Shown here: one piece after another, positions 7,311-14,069 of the stretch | Layout of the letters: the number at the start of each line of letters is the position of its first letter | Numbering within the stretch: position 1 is the stretch's first letter | DNA from: a virus | IMG/VR virus record: IMGVR_UViG_3300043438_000252 | Location: 1 to 30,555 of that record | DNA: 30,555 bases | Direction: 5' to 3' (one strand) | Position numbers and translations under genes: made by a program | The notes under the pieces: generated by a model | Seen by the model: only the letters and a program-made list of their open reading frames with translations | What the model was told of the DNA's origin: nothing | Databases searched by the model: none

Positions 7311-7451
7311 GATAAGATTCAGGACTATTTAGATGAAAAGCACAGGAAAAAAATAGCAGACGAAATTAGATATTTAGAATTGCCTCCAGAGTGGAGACCA
7401 AACGAAGTAATAAGATATATAGTAAGGATAATAGAAAAAAGTAATGGCTGA
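7308..7451 (+). CDS. 47-residue charged protein
   Basis: Highly charged helix-like protein (Lys, Arg, Glu) with a central LPPEWRP turn. Not recognised. Leaderless start; overlaps the next gene by 8 bases. Confidence 0.55.
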   Translation: MDKIQDYLDEKHRKKIADEIRYLELPPEWRPNEVIRYIVRIIEKSNG

Positions 7452-7590
7452 TAAAAAAGGCAAAACAAAACACCCTTTTAATAAAACAATTATTAAAGAT
7501 GGCAGAATAGTTAGAATTAGAAAAGATGGGTCAATTAAGGCTGACCTAGGCCCCTATAAACAAGGCCCTGCTAAAAATGGCATTAAATAA
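7444..7590 (+). CDS. 48-residue basic protein
   Basis: Very basic (Lys/Arg-rich), with a KDGRIVRIRKDGS core. It may bind nucleic acid, which is inferred from charge alone. Its stop shares one base with the next ATG (TAATG). Confidence 0.5.
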   Translation: MADKKGKTKHPFNKTIIKDGRIVRIRKDGSIKADLGPYKQGPAKNGIK

Positions 7591-7712
7591 TGTTTAGCGG
7601 ATTATGTGAAATGGCGGGATGCGGTAAAAAAGCAACCAGACTTACTTCAAAGCCAGAAGGCCCTATCATAGATATTTGTGACGATTGCTGGCATCAGATA
7701 TACAGATCTTAA
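7590..7712 (+). CDS. 40-residue zinc-binding mini-protein
   Basis: Four cysteines in the order CEMAGC ... CDDC followed by W-H, similar to small treble-clef or ribbon proteins of actinophages. Coupled to the previous gene by a TAATG overlap. Function unknown. Confidence 0.6.
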   Translation: MFSGLCEMAGCGKKATRLTSKPEGPIIDICDDCWHQIYRS

Positions 7713-7724
7713 TCAACTAAATGC

Positions 7725-7739
7725 TATAATAGGGGGATG
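7725..7739 (+). promoter_or_regulatory. Leaderless promoter
   Basis: TATAAT at 7725-7730, six bases, ATG at 7737 of a nine-codon reading frame. Confidence 0.55.
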
Positions 7740-7766
7740 AGCGGAATACTAGTCCCGCTTAAATAA
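7737..7766 (+). CDS. Nine-residue leader peptide candidate
   Basis: The frame MSGILVPLK-stop begins exactly six bases after TATAAT, the spacing used by the leaderless genes here. AGCGG (7739-7743) can pair with CCGCT to make a 5' hairpin. It could be a true leader peptide controlling the 7788 gene, or simply an mRNA-stabilising 5' stem. Confidence 0.3.
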   Translation: MSGILVPLK

Positions 7767-7787
7767 ATAACCTATAGGAGTAATACA

Positions 7788-7946
7788 ATGACAAACGGAA
7801 ATGATTTAACAGGATTTAACGAAGTAAAGGCACCAACAACAACAGCATGGAATGGTGAGCAATATGCAGCAGACCCTGCAGCAGCTTTCCCATCAACAGA
7901 CAAGTCATCACAAGATGGCGCAGGACTTGGTAACGGCGGTAAGTAA
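7788..7946 (+). CDS. 52-residue Ala/Gly-rich protein
   Basis: Strong ribosome site (AGGAG eight bases before the ATG). Composition is Ala, Gly, Asn, Thr and Asp, probably extended or disordered, ending GLGNGGK. It could be a small virion or assembly protein; no family recognised. Confidence 0.6.
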   Translation: MTNGNDLTGFNEVKAPTTTAWNGEQYAADPAAAFPSTDKSSQDGAGLGNGGK

Positions 7947-7948
7947 CA

Positions 7949-8041
7949 ATGTGCGTGGAATGTGGATGCGAATCATTAGGTAGTGAAACTGGAATAGTTC
8001 CAGTTGTTATTATTGATGTACCAAGCGTAACCAATGAGTGA
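7949..8041 (+). CDS. 30-residue protein with CxxCxC N-terminus
   Basis: Begins MCVECGCES, a metal-binding cysteine cluster at the extreme N-terminus, like the start of actinobacterial HypB proteins, then a short hydrophobic strand. Two more genes in this window (8291 and 27841) carry similar N-terminal clusters. Function unknown. Confidence 0.5.
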   Translation: MCVECGCESLGSETGIVPVVIIDVPSVTNE

Positions 8042-8234
8042 GAATGGCACAGGAATGGCTACTCCACCAAACAATGAACCGTCAGGAGCTTTAACAAGTC
8101 GAGAAGTACCAAGAAAGTATCCTAAACAAGGAACAAGATCTGGAATTAAAATTGACCAGAACAAGCATGGTATAAGAAGAGAAACATCTTTAGACCCAAA
8201 GCCACAGAAAAAAGGCAGACCAAAAAAGGTATAA
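8034..8234 (+). CDS. 66-residue basic protein with AT-hook-like tail
   Basis: The N-terminal third is polar and Pro-rich, the rest increasingly basic, ending QKKGRPKKV. GRP flanked by lysines is the AT-hook core, which binds the minor groove of AT-rich DNA; that fits an AT-rich phage, but a single hook is weak evidence. It overlaps the previous gene by 8 bases. Confidence 0.6.
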   Translation: MSENGTGMATPPNNEPSGALTSREVPRKYPKQGTRSGIKIDQNKHGIRRETSLDPKPQKKGRPKKV

Positions 8235-8250
8235 CTACATATTAGATATG

Positions 8251-8269
8251 GCCCCATTTATAGTGGGGC
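8251..8269 (+). terminator. Terminator hairpin
   Basis: GCCCCA (8251-8256) pairs with TGGGGC (8264-8269) over a seven-base loop and is followed by an AT-rich tail (TATATTTATTT). Confidence 0.7.
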
Positions 8270-8290
8270 TATATTTATTTAAGGATAACT

Positions 8291-8380
8291 ATGTGTAAAA
8301 ATTGCGGTAACTGTTCATCAGAACATGGAGCAAGAACTATAGATGACGCTATAGATGAGACCCTTGACTCTCCCGTTTAA
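8291..8380 (+). CDS. 29-residue Cys-cluster peptide
   Basis: Begins MCKNCGNC (three spaced cysteines), followed by an acidic tail. AAGGA lies upstream. The -35 box of the next gene sits inside its coding region. Probably metal binding; function unknown. Confidence 0.5.
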   Translation: MCKNCGNCSSEHGARTIDDAIDETLDSPV

Positions 8381-8401
8381 ATATTATATAATGATTATAT
8401 G
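8364..8401 (+). promoter_or_regulatory. Near-consensus leaderless promoter
   Basis: TTGACT (8364-8369), 17-base spacer, TATAAT (8387-8392), six bases, ATG at 8399. Confidence 0.75.
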
Positions 8402-8509
8402 AGAGAGCCTAAGATTATAAAGATGGATTGGCGTCCACTAGGATATTGGCCTGTATATAAAGACGGAAAGCTTACATGGGAAAAGGATCCAAATGAAAAT
8501 GTTAATTAA
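8399..8509 (+). CDS. 36-residue basic protein
   Basis: Trp- and Lys-rich short protein with a WRPLGYWPVYKDGKLTWE segment. Its start is fixed by a near-consensus leaderless promoter. Overlaps the next gene by 17 bases. Confidence 0.55.
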   Translation: MREPKIIKMDWRPLGYWPVYKDGKLTWEKDPNENVN

Positions 8510-8780
8510 ATTTGTAGAAAGATACCTCATGCGTCCTAAACGCCTTAGAGAGGCAATTGAATCTGTTGTGCATGAGAATGACGAATTGCTACGCATACTT
8601 AAGCAATACGAAGAAGACGACACTCCAACCAATTTAACTTGGGCTGAAGGAGATACCTGGTATGGCTGGACATATAATAGTAACGCCAAGCGTTACTACT
8701 TTGATGATATTGGTAACACATCTTTAATGGGCCTATGGGAATCTCAATGGGCTAGAGAAGCAGAGGTAGAATCTAAATGA
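8493..8780 (+). CDS. Hypothetical phage protein
   Basis: 95 residues: a basic/acidic helical first half (to about 44), then a Trp/Tyr-rich half (WAEGDTWYGWTYN...). Not recognised. It shares four bases with the following membrane-protein gene. Confidence 0.6.
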   Translation: MKMLIKFVERYLMRPKRLREAIESVVHENDELLRILKQYEEDDTPTNLTWAEGDTWYGWTYNSNAKRYYFDDIGNTSLMGLWESQWAREAEVESK

Positions 8781-9013
8781 CAGAGTATTGGTCTTATCTA
8801 TTAGCAGCAATTGGCGTAACAGGAATATTCTTTGTTGGTCGCAAGACTATTTGGGGATGGCTAATCCTTTGCGTTAATGAATGTCTTTGGATCATTTATG
8901 CCCTAACAACAGATCAGTATGGCTTTATTATTGCTGCAGTTGCTTATGGAATAGTTTATATTAAGTCTTACTTACTTTGGAGGCGGGAAGCCACAAAAGG
9001 CGTCTGGCTATGA
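8777..9013 (+). CDS. Small membrane protein, three hydrophobic segments
   Basis: 78 residues with hydrophobic segments at about 6-20, 25-42 and 48-67, then a basic tail. Its Trp-rich segments resemble short phage membrane proteins with a PnuC-like fold, but it is much shorter than PnuC and transport is not implied. ATGA overlap with the previous gene. Confidence 0.6.
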   Translation: MTEYWSYLLAAIGVTGIFFVGRKTIWGWLILCVNECLWIIYALTTDQYGFIIAAVAYGIVYIKSYLLWRREATKGVWL

Positions 9014-9150
9014 TTAATAGACTTAAGTCAATAGTATGTAGATTTAAAGGACACGAGCTAAAGCATATTGGATCTTGTCCATATACTGGATCAGACTATG
9101 ATGTATGCACGTATTGTCTATTTACTTTCCCAAGGCAGGTAGCAGAATGA
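9010..9150 (+). CDS. 46-residue zinc-finger-like protein (DUF1660-like)
   Basis: Pattern C-x3-GH-x-L-x-x-I-G-x-C ... CTYC is typical of short prophage zinc-finger proteins such as DUF1660. Overlaps both neighbours by four bases. Function unknown. Confidence 0.6.
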   Translation: MINRLKSIVCRFKGHELKHIGSCPYTGSDYDVCTYCLFTFPRQVAE

Positions 9151-9329
9151 CACACGAATATACCTATAGATGCGTATGTGAATGTAAATTCCAGATGGAG
9201 ATTAAATTAAAGCGTGAGTTGGACTTTGAGGTTTTATGCGTAAGAACAGACTGTGATCTTATAATGAATCCAATACTAGAATCCAAGAAGCCTGTTGATC
9301 TGTTTGAAAATCAGGTGGATTTTGAATGA
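9147..9329 (+). CDS. 60-residue zinc-ribbon protein
   Basis: Cysteines fall as CVCEC near the start and C-x4-C in the middle, a ribbon, then an acidic tail. The ATG at 9147 overlaps the previous stop (ATGA); an earlier in-frame ATG at 9105 lies inside the preceding gene and is not favoured. Confidence 0.6.
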   Translation: MTHEYTYRCVCECKFQMEIKLKRELDFEVLCVRTDCDLIMNPILESKKPVDLFENQVDFE

Positions 9330-9505
9330 GAAGACTATTACATGGGCAGGAAGTACCAGATAGCGATAATCCAATAGATCTAATAATACATACAAAAGCT
9401 CCAGGGAAATGGTTATTGATCGATATGGAAACAGGACAAGAGTACATCGGATCACCCGAAATGACTCAATATGGACATTGGATTCGGATTAAGGATAAAT
9501 CTTAA
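9326..9505 (+). CDS. 59-residue hypothetical protein
   Basis: Mixed protein with alternating charged and hydrophobic residues, no cysteines. ATGA overlap with the previous gene and TAATG overlap with the next. Not recognised. Confidence 0.55.
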   Translation: MRRLLHGQEVPDSDNPIDLIIHTKAPGKWLLIDMETGQEYIGSPEMTQYGHWIRIKDKS

Positions 9506-9669
9506 TGACTATAACGGTTAGCGCCTATTGTGTTTTATGTCAAAAGAATGTGGTAGGAAAGCTAAACGAGATAGTGGCCTTAGATTCAGGTAAGATGCTT
9601 TATATAGGTGAATGTCCTGATTGCTACTACCAAATTAAAAGAATAATGAATAATATAGCTCGCAATTAG
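9505..9669 (+). CDS. 54-residue zinc-ribbon protein
   Basis: CVLC near residue 9 and CPDC near residue 37 form a ribbon, followed by a basic helix. Coupled to the previous gene by one shared base. Function unknown. Confidence 0.6.
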   Translation: MTITVSAYCVLCQKNVVGKLNEIVALDSGKMLYIGECPDCYYQIKRIMNNIARN

Positions 9670-9704
9670 TGAAGCGAAAAGTGCGGCGGAAAGTAGAAGC
9701 CCTA

Positions 9705-9742
9705 TTGACGGCACCCGTCATATATACTATAATTAGGGTATG
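9705..9742 (+). promoter_or_regulatory. Near-consensus leaderless promoter
   Basis: TTGACG (9705-9710), 17-base spacer, TATAAT (9728-9733), six bases, ATG at 9740. Confidence 0.75.
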
Positions 9743-9949
9743 ATACAAAGCCTAGAGATACCTGATCCATTTGCTACATTTGTGGCGCATAAGTATGCCA
9801 ATTTCAAGGGCATGGTCTATGACTACTTTACTAAAGAATGGTATTTAAAGACGGCTTGCTGTGGGGAAGAGCTTTATGCTCCTAATAAGAAAACAATGAA
9901 TAAAATCAGACTATATCATACTCGTAATGAATGTCTGGGTGGATACTGA
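9740..9949 (+). CDS. Hypothetical phage protein
   Basis: 69 residues, Tyr- and Lys-rich, with a central CC pair (TACCGEEL) and one more Cys near the end. Not recognised. Its start is set by the strong leaderless promoter, and its stop overlaps the next ATG (TGATG). Confidence 0.6.
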   Translation: MIQSLEIPDPFATFVAHKYANFKGMVYDYFTKEWYLKTACCGEELYAPNKKTMNKIRLYHTRNECLGGY

Positions 9950-10134
9950 TGCATGGTAATATAGAAGAGCACGGACCTATTTCAAGTTCCTATAATGGTC
10001 GTAGAGCGGTTTCCGAAACCGATAATGAAGGTCCGATTCCTTCACTTGAAGCTACCGAAATTGGATATTCAACAGGCAAATGGTCAGATGATGATGACTT
10101 TGGCATAACTCCATTTCTAGGACCTAATAGATGA
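9949..10134 (+). CDS. 61-residue acidic protein
   Basis: Polar, Asp/Glu-rich, probably disordered, with a DDDD run near the end. Start at 9949 is preferred over an upstream in-frame ATG at 9931 because it overlaps the previous stop by one base. Confidence 0.5.
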   Translation: MHGNIEEHGPISSSYNGRRAVSETDNEGPIPSLEATEIGYSTGKWSDDDDFGITPFLGPNR

Positions 10135-10295
10135 TAGGCGAGATATTGGGCAGAGATCCTAAATGCTTTACAGGCGGGGACTGCTGGAATTATGACTATT
10201 CAGATAGATGGTTGTTACTCTTCGGTATCACAATATCTATAGTAGTCATAGCCAGAATAATCCGCAATAAAAGGCGGGGAAGCGATGGCATATAG
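10131..10295 (+). CDS. 54-residue single-span membrane protein
   Basis: A polar N-terminus of about 26 residues precedes one hydrophobic segment (about 28-42) and a strongly basic tail (ARIIRNKRRG), the usual sign of a cytoplasmic C-terminus. Overlaps both neighbours. Confidence 0.55.
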   Translation: MIGEILGRDPKCFTGGDCWNYDYSDRWLLLFGITISIVVIARIIRNKRRGSDGI

Positions 10296-10533
10296 CAGAT
10301 TCTATGATAGCGATATATACATATACCCTAGCGTAGGTGGATGGATCGAATGTGCTGGATGTTTTCTAAACATATCTCCAGATGAAGATACTATATTTCA
10401 GTCAACTAAGATATATGATGATGAGACATTATTGATGCATATATTACAACACAGGATCTCAGGTCATAATATGCCAGATAGCTTGGCTCAAGATATATTG
10501 GCTGATCCAGACAGATATGGCGAATATGAATAA
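10285..10533 (+). CDS. Hypothetical phage protein
   Basis: 82 residues. A CxxC pair (WIECAGC) is followed by an acidic stretch and a helical His-rich part (LLMHILQHRISGHNMP). Small actinophage proteins with a C-terminal H-x6-H-x3-P pattern are known but have no assigned function. Overlaps the next gene by 17 bases. Confidence 0.6.
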   Translation: MAYSRFYDSDIYIYPSVGGWIECAGCFLNISPDEDTIFQSTKIYDDETLLMHILQHRISGHNMPDSLAQDILADPDRYGEYE

Positions 10534-10915
10534 CGATATAGACTGTTTATATCTCTGGAAGTCATGGTCTATGTTTGAGCCTGAAAACCCATATGTCCTA
10601 GGAGCCAAGGAAAAAATGGCGGGATACACCAGAGAAGACTGGGTATCTATGAGTGTAGAAGCAACAACAATGATGGAAGATATGGGCTATATAGTAAAGA
10701 ATAACCTAGGAGAGTTTACAGAGGATATATTTGATACCCTATGCTCACATTTGCAGAACTGGTTCTTTGAGGTAGATAAAGCCCTAATAGATCGATTTGC
10801 CATATTTAGCATATCTGTCCCAGAATACATATCATTTTTAAATAAGTATGGAGATGGACTAAATCTCTATTTCTACAGGATGTGTCAGAGATACTCTGCC
10901 AAGCTGTCAATATAG
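10517..10915 (+). CDS. Hypothetical helical protein
   Basis: 132 residues, helical, with many Met and aromatic residues; last gene of the rightward array. A second possible start is ATG 10526. Not recognised. The next gene is on the other strand, so transcription converges here. Confidence 0.6.
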   Translation: MANMNNDIDCLYLWKSWSMFEPENPYVLGAKEKMAGYTREDWVSMSVEATTMMEDMGYIVKNNLGEFTEDIFDTLCSHLQNWFFEVDKALIDRFAIFSISVPEYISFLNKYGDGLNLYFYRMCQRYSAKLSI

Positions 10916-11265
10916 TCCATACCATTATATCCCCCCGCCCATAAACATCGCTCATATAGCCTCCTAGACCCCTTATAAATGGAGTAAAGTGGAGCATAGT
11001 GGAGAATATATACTATAGATTACATTAGATTAGTTATAGTATTATATATAAATATAGATATGTGTATTTGTGCACTTTCATATGATGGTCGTAATGTCAA
11101 ATTTTCTTTGGAGGCATATGGACATGTCTACCAAATTTGAGGGATTTTGTCAATAGCCTCGTAAATGGCATATTTTGCCCTCATTGTCAATAGATTTTCG
11201 TAGAAAAATTCTGACAAATTCTGGCAGATTTTGATCACATTCTATTAGATTTAGTATATGTTTAT

Positions 11266-11279
11266 ATATAGATCTATAT
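11266..11279. repeat. 14-base perfect palindrome
   Basis: ATATAGATCTATAT is its own reverse complement and sits in the AT-rich gap. Possible protein-binding or melting site. Confidence 0.5.
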
Positions 11280-11377
11280 GATTCTATATAGATTTGTCGA
11301 CATTTTCAGGGATTTTTAATATGCTGTCGTAAAGGAGAAAATTTGCCCACATATCCACACACAAAAAATCCACAGGC

Positions 11378-11397
11378 TGTGGATAACCTGTGGATAA
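11378..11397. promoter_or_regulatory. Two tandem DnaA-box matches
   Basis: TGTGGATAA occurs at 11378-11386 and 11389-11397, the exact reverse complement of the DnaA 9-mer TTATCCACA, spaced 11 bases apart (one helical turn). A further AATCCACAGG precedes them. Confidence 0.65.
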
Positions 11398-11445
11398 TTT
11401 GGGCCATATACTAACCAACTAAGTATATGTTGCCTTTAGTTAAAT

Positions 11446-11670
11446 CTAATGGACTTTGATGTTTCTTATCTTTCTAGCATTGATAAGAGCTATCCCCGTC
11501 TTCCGCCTTGTCTTTAATAAAGCTGGAGCTGATGTGCAATTGTTGATCGTTTTGAAGTTGGCTGCACGGAAGCCTACCTTCGGTAGGTTATCCCCATTTT
11601 GTTTTAGCCATTTATTTAATTGCTGCGGTGTAGGAAATGGTCCCTCAACCTTTTGGACTAACTTACCCAT
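11446..11670 (-). CDS. Hypothetical basic protein
   Basis: 74 residues, basic, with an early helix (TPQQLNKWLKQNGDNLPKV) that could be a small HTH-like unit. It starts with a TAATG overlap after the 140-residue gene. Not recognised. Confidence 0.55.
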   Translation of the reverse strand: MGKLVQKVEGPFPTPQQLNKWLKQNGDNLPKVGFRAANFKTINNCTSAPALLKTRRKTGIALINARKIRNIKVH

Positions 11671-12092
11671 TAGATGAATGGATGGTCAATCGTTACATGG
11701 GCCCTGGTATCCTTATCGTGCAACCAGGAATATCTATAACTCTGTTCCTCCACCTTTGGCAACTTCTTGATGAACTTGTCAGGGTCGATTGGAAGTTTGA
11801 GATTCTCCCATTTGTAAGTCTTAATTAATCTATTAAGAGTTTTATTTAATTCATTTGCTAGGAACAATCCTTCAGATGTTAGACCTGAATCATATATGCC
11901 TGAATCTGTAGTTAATTCATCATTATATCTGTTTGCTTCCCAACGAATAATCTGAGCAACTAATTCCATAATGCGGTCAACTGTATAAAATGGTTGGTCT
12001 GTTAGATATCTTGCCAATATGGCAGGATTAAACCAATGGTCTTCTGTTAGATTAACTAACTGTTCTGCTACTTTGATTTCTCTTGTCTTCAT
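11670..12092 (-). CDS. Hypothetical phage protein
   Basis: 140 residues, mostly helical. A TATAAT on the minus strand (12123-12128 on the plus strand) and a purine-rich leader lie just upstream. The first 45 residues (VAEQLVNLTEDHWFNPAILARYLTD) resemble a small winged or HTH-like fold, but this is weak. Function unknown. Confidence 0.6.
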   Translation of the reverse strand: MKTREIKVAEQLVNLTEDHWFNPAILARYLTDQPFYTVDRIMELVAQIIRWEANRYNDELTTDSGIYDSGLTSEGLFLANELNKTLNRLIKTYKWENLKLPIDPDKFIKKLPKVEEQSYRYSWLHDKDTRAHVTIDHPFI

Positions 12093-12139
12093 CTACTCCG
12101 CCTTCCGCCTTGGTAACTACTCATTATATCAAAATTAGG

Positions 12140-12170
12140 GAGGGGTGGCAACTCTCGTCCACCACCCCTC
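12140..12170 (-). terminator. Terminator hairpin after the Lsr2-like gene
   Basis: GAGGGGTGG (12140-12148) pairs with CCACCCCTC (12162-12170) over 13 bases. Read leftward it is followed by CCTAATTTTG. Confidence 0.65.
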
Positions 12171-12182
12171 GTTCTATTGGTG

Positions 12183-12335
12183 CTACTTAGCTTTCTTTGT
12201 AGCTGGTTGTGGATCTGAGAAGGTTACGCCCTTGTTGATAGCTTCCTGGATAGCTACCTTGGCAGCTCCTGAGAAACGTCCACGTACACCCACTGTGATG
12301 CCTTGCTGCTTAAGATATTCACGCTTTGTTTGCAT
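12183..12335 (-). CDS. Lsr2-like DNA-binding protein
   Basis: 50 residues. The core R-E-Y-L-x3-G-I-x-V-x3-RGRF-S resembles the C-terminal DNA-binding domain of actinobacterial Lsr2, whose Arg-Gly-Arg loop enters the minor groove of AT-rich DNA. There is no N-terminal oligomerisation domain, so it might compete with or modulate host Lsr2, which silences AT-rich foreign DNA; that is inference. It has its own promoter, a CGAAAGGA leader and a terminator, so it is a single-gene unit. Confidence 0.7.
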   Translation of the reverse strand: MQTKREYLKQQGITVGVRGRFSGAAKVAIQEAINKGVTFSDPQPATKKAK

Positions 12336-12369
12336 TTGATTTATCCTTTCGAGATAAGTTATTTTGTTA

Positions 12370-12398
12370 ATTATAACAGATTTTCACGGGATTGTAAA
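12370..12398 (-). promoter_or_regulatory. Promoter of the Lsr2-like gene
   Basis: Leftward TTTACA (12393-12398) and TATAAT (12370-12375) are 17 bases apart. It lacks the TGTCAG element used by most leftward genes. Confidence 0.7.
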
Positions 12399-12426
12399 TA
12401 CCTGTCGTAAACGGGACAAAATGCCC

Positions 12427-12573
12427 CTAGCTTAAATTTGTTTCTGACATACGATCTTGTATTAGTTTAGATATAAGATTGTGAGCTGCAATGTTCTCAG
12501 TCTCGGATCCGCCCCACAGAAGCTGTTGGGCCTCTGCGAGGACGGCGTCAATGTGTTGATCACTCATCTTCAT
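12427..12573 (-). CDS. 48-residue helical protein, end of the long operon
   Basis: Two helices, acidic then mixed, no cysteines. Its ATG lies inside the end of the upstream gene with GAGGAAG as ribosome site; ATG 12567 is an alternative start. Not recognised. Confidence 0.55.
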   Translation of the reverse strand: MKMSDQHIDAVLAEAQQLLWGGSETENIAAHNLISKLIQDRMSETNLS

Positions 12574-12880
12574 TTACTTCCTCCTCGTCATCTTCCTCAA
12601 ACATTGTGTCGACAATGTAGTCACGGTTCAACATCCATTCAAGGACGTCTTCGTTATGTTGCTCTGCCCCATACTCCAGAGAGAAGCCCATACCCGCCTC
12701 CACGGCCTCACAGAGGTGGTCCCACATCTGGTCCTCAGTAACGCTGGCCCTGTAGGTATTGTCCTCTAGAATTCCTTTAATAGTGGACCAGGTCCATAAC
12801 CAAACCAGGGATAATCCAAGGTCGGTGGAATCAAGAATCTTCAAACATTCATTTAGTTTAATCTTATCATCAGGCTTCAT
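12560..12880 (-). CDS. Hypothetical acidic protein
   Basis: 106 residues. Helical body and an extremely acidic tail (EEDDEEEVNEDE). The acidic tail is a feature of some DNA-mimic and inhibitor proteins, but that is only composition. Overlaps both neighbours in the operon. Confidence 0.6.
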   Translation of the reverse strand: MKPDDKIKLNECLKILDSTDLGLSLVWLWTWSTIKGILEDNTYRASVTEDQMWDHLCEAVEAGMGFSLEYGAEQHNEDVLEWMLNRDYIVDTMFEEDDEEEVNEDE

Positions 12881-13097
12881 ATGCTAACTCCCTTTCATTC
12901 CATTCCGCTAATGTTCTGACGGTAAAGTCTTTTCCTAAATTGTAACAGAATAGGACCGCTTTGGTCAAATCTTCTGTCTCATATATTGGCATATCCAAAG
13001 GTATATCAGATTTATCATATACTTCAAATACATCAACTCCTCCTGGACTACAAGAGTATTCAACTTCCAGGATTTCTAGACTTGGCTCGTATGTCAT
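12870..13097 (-). CDS. Hypothetical phage protein
   Basis: 75 residues, acidic, strand-rich first half and helical second half. Overlaps the neighbours by 11 and 4 bases. Not recognised. Confidence 0.6.
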   Translation of the reverse strand: MTYEPSLEILEVEYSCSPGGVDVFEVYDKSDIPLDMPIYETEDLTKAVLFCYNLGKDFTVRTLAEWNERELAYEA

Positions 13098-13372
13098 ACT
13101 TTTTGCCCTTGCCTTTCTGCTATAGCAAACGATAGTTGGTATGTTAGATTATATAGTTCTGTTAGAGTATCTAGTCGTCCTTCACATTCTGTTCGGACCA
13201 TAGAATCCATTGCCTCTTCAGACAACTCCTCCTGCTCTAATGCATTTGCTAAGTCTTGCTCAGCCATTAGCATTAGATTCTTTAGTTCACCGTGCATTAT
13301 ATCTAATCCATTAACATCATAATTAACTAGACGTTGCAGGTGTGGTGGTAGTCCAATGTCTTCAGGTGTCAT
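13094..13372 (-). CDS. Hypothetical helical protein
   Basis: 92 residues, mainly helical and acidic, one Cys. The stop and start overlaps with the genes on both sides are four bases. Not recognised. Confidence 0.6.
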   Translation of the reverse strand: MTPEDIGLPPHLQRLVNYDVNGLDIMHGELKNLMLMAEQDLANALEQEELSEEAMDSMVRTECEGRLDTLTELYNLTYQLSFAIAERQGQKV

Positions 13373-13533
13373 TTGCTCTTGGCACCTTCCTTGAATGCAA
13401 CCTTGTAAATCTCTACAAGGCGCTCATAGACCGCTTTGGAGGCTTTGTCCTCATTGGACATTGCTGCTTCAAAGTAAATGATTTGGTCGGCTTGGTCTTG
13501 CAGGTCTTCCTTTATTTCTGATGATAGTTTCAT
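13369..13533 (-). CDS. 54-residue helical protein
   Basis: Charged single-domain helical protein (KLSSEIKEDLQDQADQII...). It has its own TGTCAG-type promoter and AACGAAAG leader, both lying within the upstream coding sequence. ATGA overlap with the following gene. Confidence 0.55.
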   Translation of the reverse strand: MKLSSEIKEDLQDQADQIIYFEAAMSNEDKASKAVYERLVEIYKVAFKEGAKSK

Positions 13534-13724
13534 CCATATGCCCTTTCGTTAGAGTTATTCATTATATCAGTCGCCACTGACAATAAATGCTCGGTTGCCA
13601 TAATTTGTCCCTGGATATTAATCTTAGATTGAACATTATAATCTGCCTCTAAGTCCTGGTTAAGACTAATTAGATGTATCTTCATATACTCTATGAACCT
13701 ACTAGATTTAGTTTGTGTAGTCAA
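13530..13724 (-). CDS. Hypothetical protein whose C-terminus encodes a promoter
   Basis: 64 residues, helical. Its last 20 codons (LLSVATDIMNNSNERAYG) are the same DNA as the TGTCAG-N10-TATAAT promoter and AACGAAAG leader of the next gene. The SV...NER peptide recurs in other genes that contain this module. Function unknown. Confidence 0.6.
   Translation of the reverse strand: MTTQTKSSRFIEYMKIHLISLNQDLEADYNVQSKINIQGQIMATEHLLSVATDIMNNSNERAYG
13561..13582 (-). promoter_or_regulatory. TGTCAG-N10-TATAAT promoter inside a gene
   Basis: Leftward TGTCAG (13577-13582), ten bases, TATAAT (13561-13566). It drives the 13533 gene and is embedded in the 13724 gene. Confidence 0.7.
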
Positions 13725-13890
13725 AGTAACCCTCCGCCCACAGACCTTGCAAGAAACTAACAGCGTCTTCCAAGTCTTTCCTCAAAGGCTCCTTGTCCAT
13801 TAAATCGGACGGGGTCCTAAGATAGAAAAGCTTTGAATCGTGTATAGCATTAATCATTCTATTTAGATCTTCTTCTGTATAACCTAGCAT
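13708..13890 (-). CDS. Hypothetical phage protein
   Basis: 60 residues, helical, with a GYTEEDLNRMINAI start typical of small phage proteins. Overlaps both neighbours (17 and 7 bases). Not recognised. Confidence 0.6.
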   Translation of the reverse strand: MLGYTEEDLNRMINAIHDSKLFYLRTPSDLMDKEPLRKDLEDAVSFLQGLWAEGYFDYTN

Positions 13891-14069
13891 AGTTCATACT
13901 CCATATCCCAAGATACATCAGGCCAATTTAAATCATATCTTGCGCTATCAACTTCACCCAAATCGTTTAGGTGTAGATTAATTTTCTCGTGTGCTTCTTT
14001 TTCATTATTGGCCATTACTGCACCTTCTAATTTAATTACAAATCCATATTTATTCAAAGTAATCCTCAT
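13884..14069 (-). CDS. Hypothetical phage protein
   Basis: 61 residues, beta-alpha-beta-like, ending in a single Cys. Overlaps the neighbouring genes. Its shape and length recall the 49-residue paralogues at 1401 and 24761, but similarity is slight. Confidence 0.55.
   Translation of the reverse strand: MRITLNKYGFVIKLEGAVMANNEKEAHEKINLHLNDLGEVDSARYDLNWPDVSWDMEYELC

Larger units (their letters stand above)
10916..11445. other. Convergent AT-rich intergenic region, origin-like
   Basis: 530 bases without a believable gene. It holds AT-rich runs (11020-11070), two direct repeats TTGTCAATAG followed by TCGTA (11147-11156 and 11184-11193), a 14-base perfect palindrome ATATAGATCTATAT (11266-11279), a TTTTCAGGGATTTTT/TCGTAAA element (about 11302-11335) and two tandem DnaA-box matches (11378-11397). 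It could be a replication or copy-control region, or a transcription barrier between converging arrays. Confidence 0.5.

Noticed and set aside
9669-9743. 24-residue GTG-start basic frame
   Set aside because: It overlaps the near-consensus promoter of the 9740 gene and has no independent support.
12145-12339. 64-residue plus-strand frame
   Set aside because: It is a shadow of the Lsr2-like gene on the minus strand, which has promoter, leader, domain match and terminator.
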